Source: an uncultured Lachnospiraceae bacterium
GTDB taxonomy: Bacteria > Bacillota > Clostridia > Lachnospirales > Lachnospiraceae
Length of the DNA: 15,564 nt
Reading direction: 5' to 3'
Assembly (NCBI GenBank): GCA_947177465.1
Contig: CAMWUP010000016.1
Span: forward strand, 1-15,564
The notes below the pieces were generated by a model that was not told the origin of the DNA, did not search any database, and saw only the letters and a list, made by a program, of their open reading frames with translations. Numbering within the stretch: the first letter of the stretch is position 1; each line of letters begins with the position of its first letter. A program made the position numbers and the translations under genes. Positions 5,787 to 13,225 of this stretch are shown piece by piece.

Positions 5787-6938
5787 ATGAGGAAATTTGA
5801 ATTGATAGCACCCTGCCATTTTGGTATGGAAGCTGTCTTAAAAAGGGAAATTATAGATTTGGGATATGATGTAACAGAGGTTTCGGATGGAAGGGTTACG
5901 TTTTTTGGCGACGAAGAGGCATTGTGCCGTGCCAATATTTTTTTGCGCACAGCAGAAAGAGTGTTGGTTAAAATCGGCAGCTTTCATGCGGAGACCTTCG
6001 AGGAATTGTTTCAGGGTACGAAGGAGCTGCCGTGGGAGGAATATATTCCGGCTGACGGGAGGTTCTGGGTTGCCAAAGCAGGCAGCGTCAAAAGTAAGCT
6101 TTTCAGCCCTTCGGATATTCAGTCCATCATGAAAAAAGCAATGGTTGACAGGCTGAAAAGTGTTTATCATGTGAACTGGTTTGAGGAGAGCGGCATAAGT
6201 TATCCTGTAAGGGTATTTTTGCTGAAGGATGAAGTGACGGTGGGGCTTGACAGTACGGGAGAGTCCCTGCATAAGCGCGGCTACAGAAAGCTGGTGGCGA
6301 AGGCGCCTATTGCGGAAAATCTGGCGGCTGCGATGATTATGCTGACGCCGTGGAAGCGGGACAGGATTTTGGTGGACCCTTTTTGCGGCAGCGGCACCAT
6401 ACCGATAGAAGCGGCTATGATGGCGGCAAATATAGCGCCGGGCATGAAGCGCTCTTTTACGGCGATGCAATGGGAGAACGTGATAGAAAAAGAAATCTGG
6501 GCGGAAGCTTTTGCGGAGGCGGAGGAGCTTGTGGATTTGCATGCAGAGACGGATATACAGGGATATGACATAGATGATAAGATGGTGGCAATCGCCAGAG
6601 AAAACGCCCAGCTTGCAGGCGTGGGCAGTCTGATTCATTTTCAGCGCCGCAGTGTGCAGGAGTTGAGCCATGCCAAGAAGTATGGCTTTATTATTACCAA
6701 TCCCCCTTATGGCGAGCGGCTTGAGGATAAGGAGGCTTTGCCGGATTTGTACAAGGCAATCGGGGAGCGTTTTGCCGGACTGGATGCATGGAGCCTTTAT
6801 GTGATTTCAGCGTATGAGCAGGCGGAGCGGTACATTGGACGAAAAGCGGATAAGAACCGGAAGATATATAATGGTATGATGAAGACATATTATTATCAGT
6901 TTATGGGACCGAAGCCGGGAAACGGCAGACGCGGATAA
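5787..6938 (+). CDS. THUMP-domain class I SAM-dependent RNA methyltransferase (RlmL/YpsC type)
   Basis: A 383-residue putative 23S rRNA guanine-N2 methyltransferase. An N-terminal ferredoxin-like/THUMP RNA-binding region (about 1-155) precedes a Rossmann methyltransferase domain. The SAM-binding motif is DPFCGSGTIPIEA (197-209), an acidic strand-end follows (GYDIDDKM, 259-266), and the catalytic NPPYGERL (305-312) is the N-P-P-Y signature of base N-methyltransferases. The length matches the short Firmicutes form rather than the fused E. coli RlmL/RlmK. The ATG at 5787 is chosen because GAAGGA (5771-5776) lies 10 nt upstream and the protein begins directly with the conserved FELIAPCHFGMEAVLKRE. 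It opens a same-strand gene run that continues to the chemoreceptor. The exact rRNA target is not determined by the sequence. Confidence 0.92.
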   Translation: MRKFELIAPCHFGMEAVLKREIIDLGYDVTEVSDGRVTFFGDEEALCRANIFLRTAERVLVKIGSFHAETFEELFQGTKELPWEEYIPADGRFWVAKAGSVKSKLFSPSDIQSIMKKAMVDRLKSVYHVNWFEESGISYPVRVFLLKDEVTVGLDSTGESLHKRGYRKLVAKAPIAENLAAAMIMLTPWKRDRILVDPFCGSGTIPIEAAMMAANIAPGMKRSFTAMQWENVIEKEIWAEAFAEAEELVDLHAETDIQGYDIDDKMVAIARENAQLAGVGSLIHFQRRSVQELSHAKKYGFIITNPPYGERLEDKEALPDLYKAIGERFAGLDAWSLYVISAYEQAERYIGRKADKNRKIYNGMMKTYYYQFMGPKPGNGRRG

Positions 6939-6981
6939 CGATTTTGTGCTGAAAGCGGCAGAAGGTGAAGCGAAAGGAATT

Positions 6982-8040
6982 ATGTGTACAAGATTAAGGA
7001 TATGGACATTCATCTTTGCACTTCTTTTTTGTGCAGGGTCGATGTGGGGAATGTTGCTTTTCGCAGAGCATAAGGCAATCATTATCGGTGATGCCGCTTT
7101 GGAACAGGCAGGAAAAGAAGCTTTTCAGACAGAGGGAGGTAAAGAACTGCCATTGCGCTTCCGGCAGAACGGCGAGGAGGCATCGGCATTGTGTATTCCT
7201 CTGGAAGCGGGCATCAGGGCGGAAAATATTACCATTGAAAACCATTATATGGAAAGACAGTTTTGGATATATATAGAGGGAACTTCTTCTGCTTATTATG
7301 CGAGGGAGGCGATATCGGGAAATATTACCGGAATAGAGGAAGGCAACTATGAGTATGCAGGAGACACTGTTTTGTTAAAATTTGGGCTAAACAGCGTCTA
7401 TGAATGTAAAAGTGTATTAGAGGAAGGCAAGCTGTACATAGAATTTGTACCGCCACGTGAAGTTTATGATAAGATTATTGTGATCGATGCAGACATGCAG
7501 GAACCGGAAGCGGATTCTTTTGTGCCGCTGGCAGAAGGAATGGAAGCAAAGCCTGACGGGAGAGAGATTACCGACGATATTGTAAAGCGGCTGCGGCTGC
7601 TTTTGGACGGAAGCGGAATTAAGGTATATTATACGGGAAGCGGCACTGATGAGGTGTCTGCAGCGGGCAGGGCTGTTTTTGCCAATACAATCGGTGCGGA
7701 TATGTGCATCAGCATACGGTTAAATGAAGGAGAGGACGAGGCGTTATACGGGATAGAAGCGTTGTACAATGCGGAATACTTTATTCCCGATTTTGGAAAT
7801 GTAGAACTGGCAGACAGTCTGGTGCGTCATGTGACGGCTTCAGTGAGCGGCAGAGGAAACGGATTGTTTTCGGCAGAAGAGACGGAGGTTTTGCTGAAGG
7901 AGGCAAAGGTACCGGCGGCGGTGGTACTGGTTGGTTACATCAGTAATCGTCAAGAGAGACTTCTACTGCAGCGTGAGGATTACAGGGACCGGATTGCCGA
8001 TGGATTGTATCGGGCGATTCTGGCGGCATATGAAGGATAA
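6982..8040 (+). CDS. Amidase_3-like protein, probably catalytically inactive
   Basis: A 352-residue protein with an N-terminal membrane anchor (about 7-28), an extracellular beta-rich region (about 60-160) like an AMIN domain, and a C-terminal N-acetylmuramoyl-L-alanine amidase (Amidase_3) fold (about 165-350). The fold is recognisable from VIDA (normally VIDPGHGG), the GSGIKVYYTGSGTDEVSAAGRAVFAN segment in part, CISIRLN (normally SIHAN) and VVLVGYISN (normally VLVExGFISN). The zinc-ligand histidines are replaced by Met172 and Arg246, and the catalytic Glu by Leu316, so peptidoglycan cleavage is unlikely. The reading frame is intact, so it is probably a structural or regulatory pseudoenzyme rather than a decaying gene. 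The ATG at 6982 has AAAGGA close by; a GTG at 6946 has no good site. It is 43 nt after the methyltransferase gene. Confidence 0.72.
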   Translation: MCTRLRIWTFIFALLFCAGSMWGMLLFAEHKAIIIGDAALEQAGKEAFQTEGGKELPLRFRQNGEEASALCIPLEAGIRAENITIENHYMERQFWIYIEGTSSAYYAREAISGNITGIEEGNYEYAGDTVLLKFGLNSVYECKSVLEEGKLYIEFVPPREVYDKIIVIDADMQEPEADSFVPLAEGMEAKPDGREITDDIVKRLRLLLDGSGIKVYYTGSGTDEVSAAGRAVFANTIGADMCISIRLNEGEDEALYGIEALYNAEYFIPDFGNVELADSLVRHVTASVSGRGNGLFSAEETEVLLKEAKVPAAVVLVGYISNRQERLLLQREDYRDRIADGLYRAILAAYEG

Positions 8041-8068
8041 CCAATATGCAGAAAGGAAATGCAGAGTG

Positions 8069-8680
8069 ATGGAACAGAAGATAATTTTTGCTACCGGCAA
8101 TCATGGAAAAATGAAAGAAGTGAGCAGAATTTTGGAGGATTTGGGGCTTGTGGTGGTTTCCATGCGTGATGCGGGCATAAGCATAGAAATAGAGGAGAAC
8201 GGCTCCAGTTATGAGGAAAACGCTTTGCTGAAGGCGAGGGCAGTTGCCGGCTGTGCGGAAGGGAGAAGTATTGTACTCGCCGATGATTCCGGACTGGAAA
8301 TCGACTATCTGAATCGGGAGCCCGGGATTTATTCAGCGAGATATCTTGGGGAAAATACTTCCTACAGGGAGAAAAACTACAGTCTGATTGAGAGGCTTGC
8401 AGGCGTGCCTGATGAGAAGCGGACGGCGAGATTTGTCTGTGCCATTGCAGCAGTGCTGCCGGATGGAAGGGAATTGACAACTCTGGGAGTGATAGAGGGC
8501 AGAATCGGTTATGAGGAGAAGGGGAGCGGCGGCTTCGGCTATGATCCGATATTTTTCGTACCGGAGTATGGCAGGACAACGGCAGAGCTTACGGAAGAGG
8601 AAAAGAACGCAGTCAGTCATAGAGGCAGGGCGCTTGAGGCGATGAAGATGGAATTGCGAAAATATATAATGGTGGACTGA
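8069..8680 (+). CDS. rdgB: XTP/dITP diphosphatase (RdgB/HAM1)
   Basis: A 203-residue non-canonical purine NTP pyrophosphatase. It hydrolyses XTP, ITP and dITP to monophosphates and pyrophosphate and so keeps deaminated purines out of DNA and RNA. Family motifs are all present: the N-terminal FATGNHGKMKEV (7-18), YEENALLKA (48-56), the Mg-binding LADDSGLEIDYL (70-81), GIYSARY (86-92), GGFGYDPIF (154-162) and SHRGRALE (183-190). The length is typical. The ATG at 8069 gives the canonical N-terminus, with AAAGGAAAT upstream. The gene starts 28 nt after the amidase-like gene and stops 2 nt before the phosphoesterase gene, so it is part of the operon. The rdgB-yfcE-type pairing is common in Firmicutes. 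Confidence 0.95.
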   Translation: MEQKIIFATGNHGKMKEVSRILEDLGLVVVSMRDAGISIEIEENGSSYEENALLKARAVAGCAEGRSIVLADDSGLEIDYLNREPGIYSARYLGENTSYREKNYSLIERLAGVPDEKRTARFVCAIAAVLPDGRELTTLGVIEGRIGYEEKGSGGFGYDPIFFVPEYGRTTAELTEEEKNAVSHRGRALEAMKMELRKYIMVD

Positions 8681-8682
8681 AA

Positions 8683-9162
8683 ATGAAGGTACTGATTGTA
8701 AGCGACACGCATAAAAGGAACGAAAATTTTTTTCGTGTGCTGGAGAAAGTTTCTCCGGTAGATATGGTTATCCACTGCGGGGACATTGAGGGAAGCGAGT
8801 ATGTGATTGCAGAGGGCGCAGGCTGTCCGGTTGAGATGGTGGCAGGAAACAATGATTTCTTTACCACGCTTCCTTTGGAGCGGGAGTTTGAACTCGGAAA
8901 ATACCACATGTGGGTAACGCACGGACACAATTATTATGTGTCCATGGGGAATGAGCACTTGAAGCAGGAGGCAAGGATACGGGGGGTGGATATTGTGTTT
9001 TATGGGCATACACACAGACCACTGCTGGATTTGAACGATGATGTAATCGCAGTCAATCCGGGAAGTCTCTCCTATCCGCGTCAGGATGGACGTAAGCCCT
9101 CTTATGTGCTGATGGATATAGACAGGTTTGGAGAAGTACATTTTACGTTAAGATTTTTGTAG
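8683..9162 (+). CDS. YfcE/MJ0936-family metallophosphoesterase
   Basis: A 159-residue calcineurin-like phosphodiesterase with the full metal-binding set: VSDTH (Asp8, His10), HCGD (Asp34), AGNND (Asn56/57), VTHGH (His80) and GHTHRP (His109, His111), followed by NPGSLSYPR (125-133). Proteins of this family hydrolyse phosphodiester model substrates with Mn. The physiological substrate is generally unknown. The ATG follows the rdgB stop by 2 nt with only a weak ribosome site, so translation is probably coupled to rdgB. The chemoreceptor gene begins 11 nt downstream. Confidence 0.93.
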   Translation: MKVLIVSDTHKRNENFFRVLEKVSPVDMVIHCGDIEGSEYVIAEGAGCPVEMVAGNNDFFTTLPLEREFELGKYHMWVTHGHNYYVSMGNEHLKQEARIRGVDIVFYGHTHRPLLDLNDDVIAVNPGSLSYPRQDGRKPSYVLMDIDRFGEVHFTLRFL

Positions 9163-9173
9163 GAGGAAAGGGA

Positions 9174-10673
9174 ATGAAAACTTTGGAAGGTAAAAGGAGA
9201 CTGACGGATACGGCAAGAATCAACAGAGCGGCGATTCTGTGTCATGGAGGGATAGACAGCGTGATTACGCTTGCCTATCTGATGGAGGTTATCAAGGGAA
9301 GCCGCTCGATACTGTATTTTCTGCTGATTGCAGCGCTTGCCATGGTGCCGGTTATTGTGGAGGCTGTACTGTACAGGGCAAACAAGGAAGGCAGGGCAAT
9401 AAAACACGTGATGGCGTGTGGATATCTGGCGCTGTATGCTGCCGCTATGTTTACGACGAACAGTATATTGCCGTTTACCTACATCATTCCGATGATGGTG
9501 GTAATTACGCTGTATTCAGACCAGAAATATTGTCTGAGCATCGGTGTGGTGGCACTGCTCTTTAATATCGGCGATGTGACGTATCAGGCGATGACGACAG
9601 GCTATGCCAAGGAAGAGCTTCCGGATGTGGAAATCCGGCTTCTGCTGTTGACTATGATAGTCGCTTATGTGGTTATCACTACCCGCGTGATTAGGCTTAT
9701 CAATGATAATAAGCGCCATGAGCTGGAGTGTGAAAAGGAAAAAATTGAAAAGATGCTGCAGGAAATGATGCGGCTTTCGGGAGAATTGTCGGTGGGAATT
9801 GAGCAGGTAGACCAGTATATGGGCAGGCTGGACAGGTCCACGGAGGAAATGGGAAGCGCAATGGAGGAGGTCAACAGTGGTACAGCGGAAACGGCTGAAT
9901 CTGTACAAAATCAGCTTATCCGGACAGAGGAAATCCAAAAGCTGATTGACAGTGTGCGCGAAGTCGGCGAACATATTACAAGCGGCATGGAGAAAGCCGC
10001 CGTGGAGGTTACGGCAGGTATTACAAATATGCAGGAGCTTATGCAGCAGTCAGAGAAATCAAAGGAAGCAAGCGCAAAGGTAGTTGGTTTGATGAATGAC
10101 TTACAGGAGCAGGCAGCCAAGATGAATGACATTATCACATTGATTACCAATGTTGCCAACAGTACCGGTATGCTTGCTTTAAATGCAAGCATAGAGGCGG
10201 CGCGCGCAGGAGATGCGGGACGGGGCTTTGCAGTAGTGGCAACGCAGGTTACGGATTTATCCGAGCAGACGAAGCAGGCGGCGGTAAATATCACAGCATT
10301 GATTCGGACTGTCACGGGGGAACTGCAGCAGGTTACGGAGGCCGTTGATATATTAGAAGAAAACACGAAGGAACAGGATGAAAAGTCTGTACAGCTTGAA
10401 AAGAGCCTGCAGGTAATCACGGAGATGACAGAGGGGATAGCAGAAAAGACGAAGGGCATGGAGCAGATGATTACCGACCTTTCTGCGGCAAATAGTGATA
10501 TTGTGCAGAATATCCAGACGATTTCGGCAGTCACGGAGGAGGTTACGGCACATTCCAGCGAGACGATGAATACCTGCCATGACAACAGGCAGATTGTGAG
10601 CGAGGTCAGCAAGGTGGCGGCTAAGCTGAATGAGAACGCGCAGGAATTGAAGCAGGCACAGGAGCATACATAA
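9174..10673 (+). CDS. Methyl-accepting chemotaxis protein with multi-TM sensor
   Basis: A 499-residue chemoreceptor. Residues about 46-172 hold about five to six hydrophobic segments in two groups separated by short loops. There is no large extracellular ligand domain and no clear HAMP domain. A coiled-coil cytoplasmic region starts about 180. The conserved signalling tip is at about 318-362, with LALNASIEAARAGDAGRGFA (334-353) and VVATQV, where CheA and CheW would bind. The first 40 residues are partly polar and end in an amphipathic stretch. AGGAGG overlaps the stop of the preceding gene, 8 nt before the ATG. It is the last gene of the run that starts with the methyltransferase. No terminator is visible before the tRNA promoter. 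The ligand is unknown. A membrane-embedded sensor suggests a hydrophobic signal, redox, or membrane state, but this is speculation. Confidence 0.93.
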   Translation: MKTLEGKRRLTDTARINRAAILCHGGIDSVITLAYLMEVIKGSRSILYFLLIAALAMVPVIVEAVLYRANKEGRAIKHVMACGYLALYAAAMFTTNSILPFTYIIPMMVVITLYSDQKYCLSIGVVALLFNIGDVTYQAMTTGYAKEELPDVEIRLLLLTMIVAYVVITTRVIRLINDNKRHELECEKEKIEKMLQEMMRLSGELSVGIEQVDQYMGRLDRSTEEMGSAMEEVNSGTAETAESVQNQLIRTEEIQKLIDSVREVGEHITSGMEKAAVEVTAGITNMQELMQQSEKSKEASAKVVGLMNDLQEQAAKMNDIITLITNVANSTGMLALNASIEAARAGDAGRGFAVVATQVTDLSEQTKQAAVNITALIRTVTGELQQVTEAVDILEENTKEQDEKSVQLEKSLQVITEMTEGIAEKTKGMEQMITDLSAANSDIVQNIQTISAVTEEVTAHSSETMNTCHDNRQIVSEVSKVAAKLNENAQELKQAQEHT

Positions 10674-10687
10674 ATTTGCAAGAATGA

Positions 10688-10716
10688 TTGACATAAAAGA
10701 AAGGGTATTATATAAT
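10688..10716 (+). promoter_or_regulatory. Consensus sigma-A promoter of tRNA-Pro
   Basis: TTGACA (10688-10693), exactly 17 bp, TATAAT (10711-10716). Both hexamers are perfect, as expected for a stable-RNA gene. The start is predicted near 10723, giving a leader of about 19 nt. Confidence 0.9.
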
Positions 10717-10741
10717 AAATCTTGCGTTATATGATATCTGT

Positions 10742-10816
10742 CGGGGTGTGGCTCAGCTTGGCTAGAGCGCCTGGTTTGGGACCAGGAGGTCGCAGGTTCG
10801 AATCCTGTCACCCCGA
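10742..10816 (+). tRNA. tRNA-Pro (UGG)
   Basis: A complete cloverleaf. Acceptor CGGGGTG (10742-10748) pairs with CACCCCG (10809-10815), with A as discriminator. The D stem is GCTC/GAGC. The anticodon stem CCTGG/CCAGG (10770-10774, 10782-10786) encloses the loop TTTGGGA with anticodon TGG (10777-10779) followed by G37. The T arm is GCAGG-TTCGAAT-CCTGT. CCA is not encoded. A run of six T's follows at once (10817-10822) and may end transcription. Confidence 0.97.
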
Positions 10817-10828
10817 TTTTTTGCATTG

Positions 10829-11641
10829 TTATATGTGCGCTGTTAACCATTTTGCTACTGCGTCAGTGTTATTGTCTTCAATAATTCCTGTAGCAATTTC
10901 TTTTAATTCTTCAATTGCATTTTTTGTTGCATATGCCTCATCCGCCATGTGAAACATGGGAATATCATTTGCCGAATCCCCAAATACAATCACCTTTTGG
11001 CAGCCACATAACTGCTTTACTTTTTGAATTGCCGTTGCTTTTGTTGCATTCCCCGGACATATTTCCAGCCAATATTCCGGTCTGTATTTATCCTGTTGAA
11101 AAATACAGTTTATTTCCTTAATATGTTTGACACGTTCATAAAGGGGCTGTAATTCATTTTTAGGAGCAATAAATGTAAAATAGCAAGTTTTTCCTTCGTA
11201 TAATTTATCTTCTGTATCCACCATATGAATACGCCTGTCCGTGGAGTGGTTTTGCAAATAATCTTGAAAGCCTTCATTCATTCTTCCTGTTAAGTATAAT
11301 TTTGCTTCATTTGAGCCGAAATAGGAGGTTGCAAATCCGGGGATGGTGATGTCAGTGAAAGCCTGCCTTAGGTGTTGCAGTTCTTCTCCAAACATAGAAA
11401 TTTCGATGTTTTCCTTAGATTGAGGATTGGCAAGAATTGTTCCGTTGCGGATAATGACAGGCAGCTTAAAGGATATATTTTTTGTGATTTCAGAAGCAGA
11501 GCGAAGCGACCTTGCAGTTGCATATGTTAGAAATATATCCTGAGCAAGCAGGCGATTCAATATGGCAACGCTTTCCTTTGAAATTATTTTATCATCCCGC
11601 ATTAAGGTTCCATCCAAATCAGTAACGTACAATGTTTTCAT
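10829..11641 (-). CDS. Cof-type HAD-family phosphatase
   Basis: A 270-residue HAD hydrolase of the Cof/YbiV sugar-phosphatase group. Motif I is DLDGTL (8-13, nucleophile Asp8, acid/base Asp10). Motif II is in TYATARS (39-45). Lys201 in NATKATAI is the motif III lysine. Motif IV is GDSANDIPMF (221-230). The large cap between about 80 and 190 is typical of type IIB members. Substrates are usually phosphorylated sugars or flavin/pyridoxal phosphates, and the sequence does not decide which. The ATG at 11641 gives the canonical N-terminus. The nearest AAAGGA is about 15 nt upstream, so initiation may be weak; a TTG at 11668 is the alternative. The gene converges on the tRNA, ending 12 nt from it. 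Confidence 0.92.
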   Translation of the reverse strand: MKTLYVTDLDGTLMRDDKIISKESVAILNRLLAQDIFLTYATARSLRSASEITKNISFKLPVIIRNGTILANPQSKENIEISMFGEELQHLRQAFTDITIPGFATSYFGSNEAKLYLTGRMNEGFQDYLQNHSTDRRIHMVDTEDKLYEGKTCYFTFIAPKNELQPLYERVKHIKEINCIFQQDKYRPEYWLEICPGNATKATAIQKVKQLCGCQKVIVFGDSANDIPMFHMADEAYATKNAIEELKEIATGIIEDNNTDAVAKWLTAHI

Positions 11642-11723
11642 AATAGAATTACGACATCCTTTCCGCAATCATAATATCCGGCACTTTTAATGGTTTAACC
11701 GGTGCCCTGCTTCTTTTGTTTCC

Positions 11724-11751
11724 ATTTTACTATATAAAATTGAAAATTCAA
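11724..11751 (-). promoter_or_regulatory. Promoter of the HAD phosphatase gene
   Basis: On the minus strand, TTGAAT (complement of 11746-11751), a 16-bp spacer and TAAAAT (complement of 11724-11729). Its -35 box abuts the -35 box of the divergent promoter at 11740-11769. Confidence 0.5.
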
Positions 11752-11769
11752 CTGCATTTGTGTTATACT
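11740..11769 (+). promoter_or_regulatory. Promoter of the acetyltransferase gene pair
   Basis: TTGAAA (11740-11745), an 18-bp spacer and TATACT (11764-11769). The start near 11776 gives an unusually long leader of about 100 nt before the ATG at 11877. Confidence 0.55.
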
Positions 11770-11876
11770 CTGTTATAAGATTTTCTTTCCCTTATTTTTG
11801 TTCTTGCGAGAGATTGCAATATGGGGGAAGGGATGGGAGCAGAAATGGCACTGAAAATAAGTTTAAGGAGCTGCCC

Positions 11877-12329
11877 ATGACATTTGAAATATTAAATCAA
11901 GAAAATGTGGAAGATTATATTGCGTATTTGCAAATTGCAATGAGTGAAGAACCGGATAGAATGACTGCTGAAAAGATAGACGAACAGGGCATTAAAAGCA
12001 GAATTTCAGATTCTTTTTTTAATCGAACAACTTCTATTCTGGCAAAAGAAAACGGTATGGTGGTCGGACGGATAGAATACCATTTTTATGGCTGTATGCA
12101 GGACGGCTGCAGGATGGCGTATGTGGACTGGGTTTATGTCTTAAAATCGCATAGACACAAGGGAATTGCGCAAAGACTTTTTTGTGAATTTGAAAGAGAT
12201 TGCGCACAAAATAACATAAATCAATATTATTTAATCCGTGCAACAAATGAAGAGGCAAGCCGGTTTTATAATCATTTTGAAGATGTTGAGTTGAATGAGG
12301 CGCCTGTTTTGAGAAAGTATATGAGGTGA
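11877..12329 (+). CDS. GNAT-family N-acetyltransferase
   Basis: A 150-residue GNAT acetyltransferase that would transfer acetyl from acetyl-CoA to an amine. The core is at about 60-140: beta strands MVVGRIEYHFYG and MAYVDWVYV, then the acetyl-CoA pyrophosphate-binding loop RHKGIAQRLF (93-102), and the C-terminal YLIRATNEEASRFYNHF. The substrate is unknown. The ATG at 11877 is chosen for AAGGAG (11865-11870) 6 nt upstream, and the N-terminus MTFEILNQENVEDY is typical for the family. It is followed by a 176-residue unknown gene 5 nt downstream, probably in the same message. The region is more AT-rich than the chemoreceptor operon. Confidence 0.88.
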   Translation: MTFEILNQENVEDYIAYLQIAMSEEPDRMTAEKIDEQGIKSRISDSFFNRTTSILAKENGMVVGRIEYHFYGCMQDGCRMAYVDWVYVLKSHRHKGIAQRLFCEFERDCAQNNINQYYLIRATNEEASRFYNHFEDVELNEAPVLRKYMR

Positions 12330-12334
12330 TTGAT

Positions 12335-12865
12335 ATGGGAATGACAAATGTGTTTTATCTTGTAAAGAAAAATCAGCTTACTTCGGAGAAAATTCGTGAG
12401 AAGCTGTCGCACACATCAACAGTAGATGATTTGTACTATACTGTATTTTATCAGGAAGCAAAAGACTGGTTTTTGGTTTTCGACGAATATTATTGTGAAG
12501 GACAATATAATGCAGATGAAGCGTTTATGGCATCATTGGAAAAAACCTTTGGTTCAACGGTGATTGCATTATCAACATTTGACAGCGATGCAGCATTTTT
12601 TAATATCTGTGAAAACGGAGAGCTATACCGCTATATAAGGGCACGTGATTATATGCTGGAGGAATTTGGCTTTGAGGAATATGAGCCTGCAATTCCGATA
12701 GAATTGGAAAGCTATGTTGATGGGGGAGCACTTCAAAAAATATGGGACACGCATTATGTTTTTGCAGAAGATTTTTTGCAGGATATAGCACAACTATTAA
12801 ACGCCTTTCTGATATTTGATAAGAATGATGTAGAGGAAGATATCGATATCATTGATTGCGGATAA
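12335..12865 (+). CDS. Hypothetical acidic protein
   Basis: A 176-residue soluble protein that I do not recognise. It is acidic, with many Glu/Asp and aromatic residues: FYQEAKDWFLVFDEYYCEGQ (38-57), FGFEEYEPAIPIE (111-123) and an Asp/Glu-rich tail NDVEEDIDIIDCG. No signal peptide, membrane segment or catalytic motif is seen. The middle (about 33-100) reads like alternating strands and helices (YYTVFYQ, WFLVFD, TVIALSTFDSDAAFFNI). The ATG at 12335 has GAGG (12323-12326) 8 nt upstream. A GTG at 12326 overlaps the acetyltransferase stop and is less likely. Its small acidic build and accessory-region position resemble immunity-type proteins, but nothing nearby looks like a toxin, so no function is proposed. 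Confidence 0.75.
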   Translation: MGMTNVFYLVKKNQLTSEKIREKLSHTSTVDDLYYTVFYQEAKDWFLVFDEYYCEGQYNADEAFMASLEKTFGSTVIALSTFDSDAAFFNICENGELYRYIRARDYMLEEFGFEEYEPAIPIELESYVDGGALQKIWDTHYVFAEDFLQDIAQLLNAFLIFDKNDVEEDIDIIDCG

Positions 12866-12999
12866 AGATGACGAAAGAGGCTTAAACGGTGATGGAATAT
12901 ACTCCTTTTTTGAGAAGTTGATAAGTACAATTAAACAATGAGAGATTTGCTTTTAGATGAAGAGGATGTAAAAGTAAAATTGGATGGGTTTATAAATAA

Positions 13000-13225
13000 A
13001 TGAATCTACTTTTTTTATGCAGTCAAAACAAAAGGCGCAGTCTGACCGCTGAGAAGATTTTCGATGGGTACATGACATTATTTTTTGTATGGAGAAAAAA
13101 CATGTACAAAGAATAAAGGAAAAATATTCTGATATCATTGCGGATAAGAAACTTGTCTGCCTTTATATCCATGACGATTATGCGTATATGACAAAGGTGA
13201 GATAAATTTTATTCCTGATTTGTAG
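13000..13225 (+). pseudogene. Decayed COG4551-type protein tyrosine phosphatase
   Basis: These are remnants of a small predicted tyrosine phosphatase (family length about 105-110 residues). The N-terminus is intact from ATG 13000: MNLLFLCSQNKRRSLTAEKI contains the CX5R phosphatase loop (Cys7 to Arg13). After about 24 residues the frame is lost, and the middle of the protein is missing. The sequence then resumes in another frame at 13074 as DIIFCMEKKHVQRIKEKY and, later, DDYAYM, the conserved C-terminal part of the family. One lost base near 13190 would explain the stop at 13203. Restoring it continues the frame to TAG at 13223-13225. So there is an internal deletion of roughly 35-40 codons plus at least one frameshift. 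The family call rests on recalled family sequence, not on a search. Confidence 0.7.

Noticed and set aside
5838..6671. Minus-strand 277-residue open frame.
   Set aside because: It is antisense to the methyltransferase gene, whose SAM and NPPY motifs are intact. The frame is His/Arg/Cys-rich with no family features.
9911..10681. Minus-strand 256-residue open frame.
   Set aside because: It lies wholly antisense to the clearly conserved signalling domain of the chemoreceptor. Its Ser/Cys/Val/Ile-rich composition is a shadow of the helical repeats.
10795..10816. Possible attachment site at the tRNA-Pro 3' end.
   Set aside because: No second copy of the tRNA end and no integrase gene are seen in the window.
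10353..10850. Minus-strand 165-residue frame containing GVTGFEPATSW and TRRSSQAEPHP.
   Set aside because: It is the antisense translation of the tRNA-Pro gene and the 3' end of the chemoreceptor. This peptide is a well-known spurious annotation around tRNA genes.
12840..13150. Repeated GATATCATT...GCGGATAA at about 12846 and 13132.
   Set aside because: The match is short and interrupted, and the second copy is explained by the phosphatase remnant. This is not enough to call a duplication or attachment site.
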